A stretch of DNA of 26,954 nt from CAYJBP01 sp964372025 (GTDB lineage: Bacteria; Bacillota; Dehalobacteriia; UBA4068). Position numbers and translations under genes: made by a program. Below are positions 21,551-26,954 of the stretch, in pieces. Each line of letters begins with the position of its first letter. The first letter of the stretch is position 1. The stretch is taken from assembly GCA_964372025.1 (NCBI GenBank), contig CAYJPF010000028.1:1-26954 (forward strand), in the 5' to 3' direction. The notes below the pieces were generated by a model. The model had not been told where the DNA came from. It saw only the letters and a list, made by a program, of their open reading frames with translations, and ran no database searches.

Positions 21551-24169
21551 CTAATTATTGGCTGCGCCGCAGCAATTTTTGTATTTTTTGCCACTGCCGC
21601 AAGGGCAGGGGCTATTGCGGCCGATTTTTTCGGCCTCGGCTTTGCGAATCGGCTGCTTTTTAGCCGGCGCATTTTGGCCACGGTTGGTAGTGCCGGTATG
21701 CTCTTTGGGTTTTTCGACCATCTCGGCAAATAAGCATAAACGCGATACTTCGTATTGAATTTCGGTAATCATTTCCTGGAACATATTATAGGCTTCATTA
21801 CGATATTCAATCAAGGGGTCACGCTGGCCATATGCGCGCAGGCCAATGCCTTGGCGCAATTGATCCATCGCATCCAAATGCGCCATCCATTTGCTGTCTA
21901 CGGTGCGCAAAATTACGGTATGCTCCAATTGCTTGATAATTTCCTCGCCCAATTGCTCGGTTTTTTGCTGATAATGATTAAAAGCCTTATCCTTAAGCAA
22001 TTGCTCAATTTCCTCTTTAGTTAGGCGCTTTAGCTCGTCTTCGGTGGGCAAAGGTTGGGGAATTAAGGGCCCCATTTCGCCAATTAAGGCAGCTAAATCC
22101 CATTCTTCGGGGAAGGCACTTGTTGTCGCATAAGGTTCGATTAAACTTACAACACTTGTTTCGATCATCCCCAGCACGCTTTGATGGGTATTTTTATCTT
22201 CCAAAGCCTGACGACGCTCTTTATAGATAATTTCCCTTTGCTGATTCATCACATCATCATAATTAAGCACATTTTTACGGATATCGAAGAAGCGCTCTTC
22301 AACTCGTTTTTGCGCCGATTCAATCGAGCGGCTAACCATGGCCGAATCGATGGCTGTATCATCGCTCATGCCCACCTTATCCATGATATTGCGAATGCTT
22401 TCGCCGCCAAAATGACGCACCAAATCATCCTCCAGCGAGATATAAAAGCGCGAAGTACCCGGATCGCCCTGACGCCCGGCACGGCCACGTAGCTGATTAT
22501 CGATACGCCTGCTATCATGGCGTTCGGTGCCGATAATATACAGGCCGCCCAAATCCTTAACGGCCTGGTACTGGGCTTGGGTTTGGCTGCGATAGCTTTC
22601 GATTAAATCTTTACGTTCCTGATCGCTATATTCATGCTCGCTATTTTTGGCCATTTCCTGATTGGCCATAAATTCGGGGTTGCCGCCCAGCATAATATCG
22701 GTACCACGGCCGGCCATATTGGTGGCGATGGTGATGGCATTTTGATGGCCGGCTTGGGCGATAATTTCGGCCTCTTTTTCATGATATTTGGCATTAAGCA
22801 CCTGATGCGGCAGGCCACGCTTTTGCAAAAGCTTAGCTAAATGCTCGGATTTGGCAATCGAAACCGTGCCCACCAAAATTGGGCGGCCGCTTTGATGCTC
22901 TTTGATAATATCTTCAACCACCGCATTATATTTGCCGGCCTCGGTGCGATAAATAATATCCGGCTCATCCTTGCGCTGCATTGGCAAATTGGTGGGAATT
23001 TCCACCACGTCCAGATTATAAATCTTGCGGAATTCATCTTCTTCGGTGCGAGCGGTACCGGTCATGCCTGCTAGGCGCTCATACATCCTAAAATAATTCT
23101 GGAAGGTGATGGTAGCTAAAGTGCGGCTTTCGCGTTCTACCTTAACGCCTTCTTTGGCCTCGATCGACTGATGCAAGCCCTCGCTATAGCGGCGGCCAAA
23201 CATCAAGCGGCCGGTAAACTCGTCTACAATAATTACCTGGCCATCTTTAACCACATAATCGCGATCTTTTTTATATAAAGTATGCGCCTTTAAGGCCTGG
23301 TTAACATGATGGCTAAGCTCATTATGCTGATCATCATATAAATTATCGATATTTAAAGCCTGCTCGATTTTGGCCACACCCTCTTCGGTTAAAGCCGCCG
23401 TGCGCTGCTTTTCGTCCAGATTATAATCCTCCTCATTGCGCAAACGGGGGATAATTCGGGATACCTGATCATAAACGGCGGTAGGCTTATCGGCCGGGCC
23501 CGAGATGATAAGCGGGGTACGGGCTTCGTCGATCAAAATGCTGTCCACCTCGTCTACCAGGGCATAATATAGCGGCCTTTGCACCATTTTGGATTGCGAA
23601 AAAGCCATATTATCGCGCAGATAGTCAAAACCAAACTCATTATTGGTACCATAGGTGATGTCGGCCGCATAGGCTTGCTTTTTTTCGGCAGAATTCATGC
23701 CATGCACGCAAAGGCCAACCTCCATGCCTAAAAAGCGGTAGATACGCCCCATCCATTGGCTATCACGTTTAGCCAGATAATCATTAACGGTAATTACATG
23801 CACACCCTTACCAAATAAAGCATGCAGATAAACCGGGGCAGTGGCCACTAGGGTTTTACCTTCACCGGTTTTCATCTCGGCAATGCGGCCTTCGGCTAAG
23901 GTTATGCCGCCGATCATTTGTACATCAAAATGCCGCATATTTAATACACGTTTGCCGGCCTCGCGAACTGTGGCAAAAACCTCCGGCAAAATTTGCTCAT
24001 AAGTAGCGCCTTGGGCAATTTGCTCTTTAAAAATAGTGGTTTGATTTTGCAAATCGCTATCGCTTAAAGCGCTGATTTTTGGCTCTAAGGCATTAATTTC
24101 GGCCAAAATTTTATTATAACGCTTGATATCTTTACTATTATTGTCAAAAAGTTTTTTCAAAAAATTCAA
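21551..24169 (-). CDS. secA: Protein translocase ATPase SecA
   Basis: Motor ATPase that pushes preproteins through SecYEG. Motifs in order: MKTGEGKTLVA (Walker A), DEVDSILIDEARTPLIISG (DEAD-type Walker B), GRGTDIMLGG, QLRGRAGRQGDPG, and the C-terminal zinc tail SPCPCGSGKKYKNCC that binds SecB or ribosomes. About 872 aa, normal. I place the start at the TTG at 24169 (MNFLKKLFDNN): the AGAGGTG box ends 6 nt before it. The GTG at 24178, which opens the longest frame, is part of that box and has no site of its own. A sigma-A promoter lies at 24215-24243. Confidence 0.97.
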   Translation of the reverse strand: MNFLKKLFDNNSKDIKRYNKILAEINALEPKISALSDSDLQNQTTIFKEQIAQGATYEQILPEVFATVREAGKRVLNMRHFDVQMIGGITLAEGRIAEMKTGEGKTLVATAPVYLHALFGKGVHVITVNDYLAKRDSQWMGRIYRFLGMEVGLCVHGMNSAEKKQAYAADITYGTNNEFGFDYLRDNMAFSQSKMVQRPLYYALVDEVDSILIDEARTPLIISGPADKPTAVYDQVSRIIPRLRNEEDYNLDEKQRTAALTEEGVAKIEQALNIDNLYDDQHNELSHHVNQALKAHTLYKKDRDYVVKDGQVIIVDEFTGRLMFGRRYSEGLHQSIEAKEGVKVERESRTLATITFQNYFRMYERLAGMTGTARTEEDEFRKIYNLDVVEIPTNLPMQRKDEPDIIYRTEAGKYNAVVEDIIKEHQSGRPILVGTVSIAKSEHLAKLLQKRGLPHQVLNAKYHEKEAEIIAQAGHQNAITIATNMAGRGTDIMLGGNPEFMANQEMAKNSEHEYSDQERKDLIESYRSQTQAQYQAVKDLGGLYIIGTERHDSRRIDNQLRGRAGRQGDPGTSRFYISLEDDLVRHFGGESIRNIMDKVGMSDDTAIDSAMVSRSIESAQKRVEERFFDIRKNVLNYDDVMNQQREIIYKERRQALEDKNTHQSVLGMIETSVVSLIEPYATTSAFPEEWDLAALIGEMGPLIPQPLPTEDELKRLTKEEIEQLLKDKAFNHYQQKTEQLGEEIIKQLEHTVILRTVDSKWMAHLDAMDQLRQGIGLRAYGQRDPLIEYRNEAYNMFQEMITEIQYEVSRLCLFAEMVEKPKEHTGTTNRGQNAPAKKQPIRKAEAEKIGRNSPCPCGSGKKYKNCCGAANN

Positions 24170-24214
24170 ATTAAGCACCTCTCATTAACTACTAAAATAA
24201 AACCTTTACCTTAT

Positions 24215-24243
24215 ATTATAACATTTTTTAGCGCCATCCACAA
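24215..24243 (-). promoter_or_regulatory. secA promoter
   Basis: TTGTGG (24243-24238), 17-nt spacer, perfect TATAAT (24220-24215) on the minus strand, ~40 nt before the start codon. Confidence 0.7.
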
Positions 24244-24303
24244 TAGAAATTTAACTAATAATGGGGGCAAATTTAAGGTTTTATGACGGAATTGCCATAG
24301 CTG

Positions 24304-25158
24304 CTAGCCGCAATAAGGCGCAATTAATTGCCTTAATTTATATAAAGGTTCTAAATATTGATGTATATCCAAGTTATCCACACTTAAGCTGCCGGTATGA
24401 CGAATGCCATCTACTGCCCCTGCTTTAAGGATAGCTTCTAAAATATGTTGTTCGGTTTGGGCGGCCGGCAATAGGTTTTGGCCATAATGCAGGCTAAGCA
24501 AGGCACAAATGCCAAAGCCCCACCAATTAGAAACCCCGGATATTAGGGGTATATCCGCCTTAGATACGGCCGCTATTTGCTCGCCATGGTGCACAAACTT
24601 GGCGGTTAAATCTTTGAAATTACCCATACCCAGCTCATTACCGCCATCGCCAATTGCAATTTTATAGCCGCTAAAATCAGTATAAATGCTTTCGGTATCG
24701 CCGATTAAATCATCAATACATTGGGCGCGCATGCTGTAAAAGTGGCCATCGGCCGCCTTGCCCGGCCGCTCGATAGCAATTATTGTATCGGCTCCAAAAT
24801 TGCTAATTTGTCGATAATCAAAAGCTTGGCCACGATTTAGGCTTATAAATTCAGCCTGGGCGGCACAAACCATTTGCCCGGCTTTAAATAGCGGCGCATT
24901 TAAATCATCGCTAATCATCAATACCTTTTTATCTACCCTAAGCAGGGCATGGGCAATATTTAAAGCTCCGGGCGGGCCATCGGTTTCGCCACAGTTTGTG
25001 GCCGCAATCGGAAAGCCGCTAATAATAATTACCCTTTTGCTTTGGGCAAGCTTAGCGCTTAATAAAGCACAATCTGCCGGCTTAATGGCAGCTATAAGCC
25101 CCCTTTGCCCCGGATCTTGATGCATTAATTGGCTAATTTGACTAAAAACAGCATTCAT
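24304..25158 (-). CDS. DUF4392 protein (D-glutamate cyclase-like)
   Basis: 284-aa protein of the DUF4392 family, whose characterised mammalian relative (DGLUCY) converts D-glutamate to 5-oxo-D-proline. Family blocks are SGFPI near residue 47, ETDGPPGALNIAHALL, and IGDGGNELGMG, plus NWWGFGICALLS and a late DGIRHTGSLSVD. No signal peptide or membrane helix. Start ATG at 25158 has a GAGG box 12 nt upstream, longer than ideal. It is divergent from sigI and followed by the secA promoter; no functional link to either neighbour is evident. A role in glutamate handling would suit a histidine fermenter, but this is inference. Confidence 0.8.
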   Translation of the reverse strand: MNAVFSQISQLMHQDPGQRGLIAAIKPADCALLSAKLAQSKRVIIISGFPIAATNCGETDGPPGALNIAHALLRVDKKVLMISDDLNAPLFKAGQMVCAAQAEFISLNRGQAFDYRQISNFGADTIIAIERPGKAADGHFYSMRAQCIDDLIGDTESIYTDFSGYKIAIGDGGNELGMGNFKDLTAKFVHHGEQIAAVSKADIPLISGVSNWWGFGICALLSLHYGQNLLPAAQTEQHILEAILKAGAVDGIRHTGSLSVDNLDIHQYLEPLYKLRQLIAPYCG

Positions 25159-25212
25159 AAAGGAAAAACCTCGCTTTACAGGGAATATTCTATTATATAT
25201 ATTAGATTTGGA

Positions 25213-25231
25213 TTATACTTTTATAGTATAA
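25213..25231. promoter_or_regulatory. Palindrome in the DUF4392-sigI intergenic region
   Basis: TTATACT-N5-AGTATAA, 7-bp perfect arms. It contains -10-like sequences on both strands, so it may be an operator or simply two overlapping -10 regions. Confidence 0.35.
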
Positions 25232-25269
25232 CATTTTTTTGAGCAAATTTCTAATAAAAATTAAAAATA

Positions 25270-25296
25270 CCCCAAAAATCTTAAACGATTTTCGTA
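25270..25296 (+). promoter_or_regulatory. Predicted SigI-dependent promoter of sigI
   Basis: An A-rich tract (AAAAATTAAAAATA) runs into CCCC (25270-25273); 19 nt later CGTA (25293-25296) follows. This matches the CCCC and CGWA elements with upstream A-tract known for SigI promoters, and predicts autoregulation. Confidence 0.6.
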
Positions 25297-25322
25297 TACT
25301 ATTTATGAATGGAGTTGATTGT

Positions 25323-26033
25323 ATGACTACTGAAGCAGATATTGTCCAAAGGGTTTTAGCGGCCAAGGGCAATGCTTTAGTCATTGATCAGTTAATTAGC
25401 GATTATTTACCTTTTATTAAGGGTGTGGCCTCTAAAGCTTGCGGGCGTATAGTGGGCAATGATGATGAATTAAGCATAGCCATGCTGGCCTTTCACGAGG
25501 CTATTGGTGGATATGATCAGCAAAAAGGCGCTTTTTTAAAATATGCCGAGCTGATTATCAAGCGCAAAATAATCGATTTTCAGCGTAAGGAAAAGCGTCA
25601 TAGCGGCCAAGTTTCTCTGGATAAGCCTTTAAATGATAGTGAAGACAGTTCGATGCTGGATTTAATTGCCGATCAAAAAGATCAATATCAATCCCTTACT
25701 ATGCGGGATGCAACCCGTGACGAAATTATGGAATTAACGCAACAATTAGCCAATTTTGATTTAAGCTTAACTGATATTGCCGATAATTGCCCCAAGCAGG
25801 ATCGCACCTTTGCCGCTTGTCAAAAGGCCATCGCCTATGCGCGGCAAAACCCGCAACTAATTGAAGATTTAAAGCAATCGGGGCGTTTGCCTTTGGCAAA
25901 ATTAGTGGCCGGAGCAGGTATCGAGCGCAAAACTGCCGAGCGACATCGCAAGTATATTATGGCTTTAATGCTAATTTATTCTAATGGTTACGAAATTATC
26001 CGCGGCCACTTAAAGCAGGTTTTATCTAGGTAA
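25323..26033 (+). CDS. sigI: RNA polymerase sigma factor SigI
   Basis: Alternative sigma-70-related factor of the SigI group, linked to heat stress in Bacillus and to polysaccharide sensing in cellulolytic clostridia. Region 2 is seen in DYLPFIKGVASKACGR, DDELSIAMLAFHEAIGGYDQ and FLKYAELIIKRKIIDFQRKE; the SigI-specific C-terminal domain ends RLPLAKLVAGAGIERKTAERHRKYIMALMLIYSNG. At 236 aa the length fits. I chose the ATG at 25323 (MTTEADIVQRV), which has GGAGTTG 8 nt upstream; the frame extends to 25239 but would pass through the predicted promoter. rsgI starts 14 nt after its stop. Confidence 0.93.
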   Translation: MTTEADIVQRVLAAKGNALVIDQLISDYLPFIKGVASKACGRIVGNDDELSIAMLAFHEAIGGYDQQKGAFLKYAELIIKRKIIDFQRKEKRHSGQVSLDKPLNDSEDSSMLDLIADQKDQYQSLTMRDATRDEIMELTQQLANFDLSLTDIADNCPKQDRTFAACQKAIAYARQNPQLIEDLKQSGRLPLAKLVAGAGIERKTAERHRKYIMALMLIYSNGYEIIRGHLKQVLSR

Positions 26034-26047
26034 TGGGGGGTATTAAG

Positions 26048-26954
26048 ATGAAATATTTAATTATGGAAAACCATTTAAGCTACAGCATAGCCCTCGACGA
26101 GTCCGGGCGTTTTATGCAGGTAGCCAATATGAATTATCAGGTTGGCGATAGGGTAGACCGGGTATTTCCGCTCGAGCCGGCCGACGATATAGCTACGGAT
26201 TTGGCTACGGATACGGCAAATCAGCCTAGCCCTGTTAGCAAGGCTGCTGCTCGCCCGCGTTTTGGGCGCAAGTTTATTGCTTTAGCAGGTTCTTTAGCTG
26301 CTAGTTTATTATTATTCTTTGTGGTGTACTATCAAATGGCCTTAATGCCGGTGGCTTCGATTCATTTAAAGATTAATCCCGAGGCCATGCTGGATGTTAA
26401 TCGTCAAAACAAGGTTATTGCCATCACCCCTTTAAATGATGATGCCCAAACTTTATTAAACGGTTATGATTTTAAGGGTAAAGATATTAAGTTGGTAGTT
26501 GACGAGCTGGCTTTTATGGCAATTGAGCAGAATTTTTTGGCTGATGGTGGCAAGATTAGCCTAGCAATACAAGGCGATCAAGATGCTTTAACGGATGGAG
26601 CTTTGCTTAAAGCCGACTTAAACCAATATTTATCCGGCCATTTCGAGCAGCCCTTTGATATTGATGTGGAGATTACTACGGTTAATCAGCAAACAACCAC
26701 AGTGCTGGAAATAGAGCAGGATGATGATTTGGACGATGACTTGGATGATGACTTGGACGATGATTTGGACGATGATTTAGACGATGATTTAGACGATGAT
26801 TTAGACGATGATTTAGACGATGACTTGGACGATGATTTAGATGATGACTTTGACGATGACTTGGATGATGATTTAGACGATGACTTGGATGATGATTGGG
26901 ACGATGATTTAGATGATGACTTGGATGATGATTTAGACGATGATTTAGATGATG
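26048..26954 (+). CDS. rsgI: RsgI-type anti-sigma factor with poly-Asp extracellular repeats (partial)
   Basis: Reads off the right edge (302 codons visible). Residues 1-45 form the cytoplasmic RsgI N-terminal domain that binds SigI (MKYLIMENHLSYSIALDESGR and YQVGDRVDRV pieces). A membrane helix spans about 76-100 (IALAGSLAASLLLFFVVYYQ). The juxtamembrane extracellular domain follows, with SIHLKINPEAMLDVNRQNKVI: the Asn110-Pro111 pair is the position at which RsgI proteins are reported to self-cleave. From residue 225 to the edge the protein is a DDDL tandem repeat. Start ATG at 26048 has a GGGGGG box. Directly after sigI, the expected gene order. The sensor domain beyond the window, if any, is unknown. 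Confidence 0.9.
   Translation, partial: MKYLIMENHLSYSIALDESGRFMQVANMNYQVGDRVDRVFPLEPADDIATDLATDTANQPSPVSKAAARPRFGRKFIALAGSLAASLLLFFVVYYQMALMPVASIHLKINPEAMLDVNRQNKVIAITPLNDDAQTLLNGYDFKGKDIKLVVDELAFMAIEQNFLADGGKISLAIQGDQDALTDGALLKADLNQYLSGHFEQPFDIDVEITTVNQQTTTVLEIEQDDDLDDDLDDDLDDDLDDDLDDDLDDDLDDDLDDDLDDDLDDDFDDDLDDDLDDDLDDDWDDDLDDDLDDDLDDDLDD
26720..26954 (+). repeat. 12-bp tandem repeat encoding Asp-Asp-Asp-Leu
   Basis: At least 19 units of GAY-GAY-GAY-TTR/TTG type (GATGATTTAGAC and variants) fill 235 bp and continue past the edge. Variation is mainly at third positions, plus one Phe and one Trp in place of Leu, so selection appears to keep the protein pattern. Confidence 0.95.

Overview
The window looks like chromosomal DNA of an anaerobic, low-to-moderate GC member of the Bacillota (Firmicutes). 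The support is the set of [FeFe]-hydrogenase maturases, a clostridial-type 2[4Fe-4S] ferredoxin, a SigI/RsgI sigma and anti-sigma pair, strong AGGAGG ribosome binding sites, and many TTGACA-17-TATAAT type promoters. I cannot place it below phylum/class level. No rRNA, tRNA, CRISPR array, phage or transposase was seen.

Layout. Positions 50-2805 (minus) hold a hydrogenase-maturation operon: a TM1266-type regulator, hydE and hydG. It is preceded by a strong promoter and a ~180-nt leader ending in an intrinsic terminator, so it looks attenuated. Positions 3085-5121 (minus) hold surE and lepB; this signal peptidase has a very long acidic repetitive N-terminal tail. The apparent gap 5122-5489 contains a decayed folE (GTP cyclohydrolase I) with its promoter still present. 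Then come crcB (minus), a small TIGR04086-type membrane protein (plus), and iscU-mnmA (minus) behind a promoter with a palindromic operator candidate.

Positions 7850-10654 (minus) encode a large SARP/BTAD-AAA-TPR regulator, divergent from hutU, hutI and ftcD (10893-15040, plus), which degrade urocanate to glutamate via tetrahydrofolate. HutU and HutI are divergent members of their families. Positions 15041-15381 hold a strong promoter, a likely small structured RNA and the rpsB promoter and leader. Then follows rpsB-tsf-pyrH-frr and a ferredoxin gene with its own promoter and terminator.

Positions 18517-24169 (minus) hold secA, prfB (with the classic programmed +1 frameshift), a DUF2993-like membrane-anchored protein, a DUF1294 protein and a metallophosphoesterase. 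A DUF4392 (D-glutamate cyclase-like) gene follows at 24304-25158. The window ends with sigI and a partial rsgI (25323 to the end), whose extracellular part becomes a long Asp-Asp-Asp-Leu tandem repeat that runs off the edge.

How the parts fit: ferredoxin, hydrogenase maturation, Fe-S scaffold and histidine/urocanate use suit an amino-acid fermenter that disposes of electrons as H2. The most unusual items are the poly-Asp RsgI sensor, the folE relic, the attenuated hyd leader, and the SARP-type candidate regulator of the hut genes with ACGTTTT sites in the shared promoter region.
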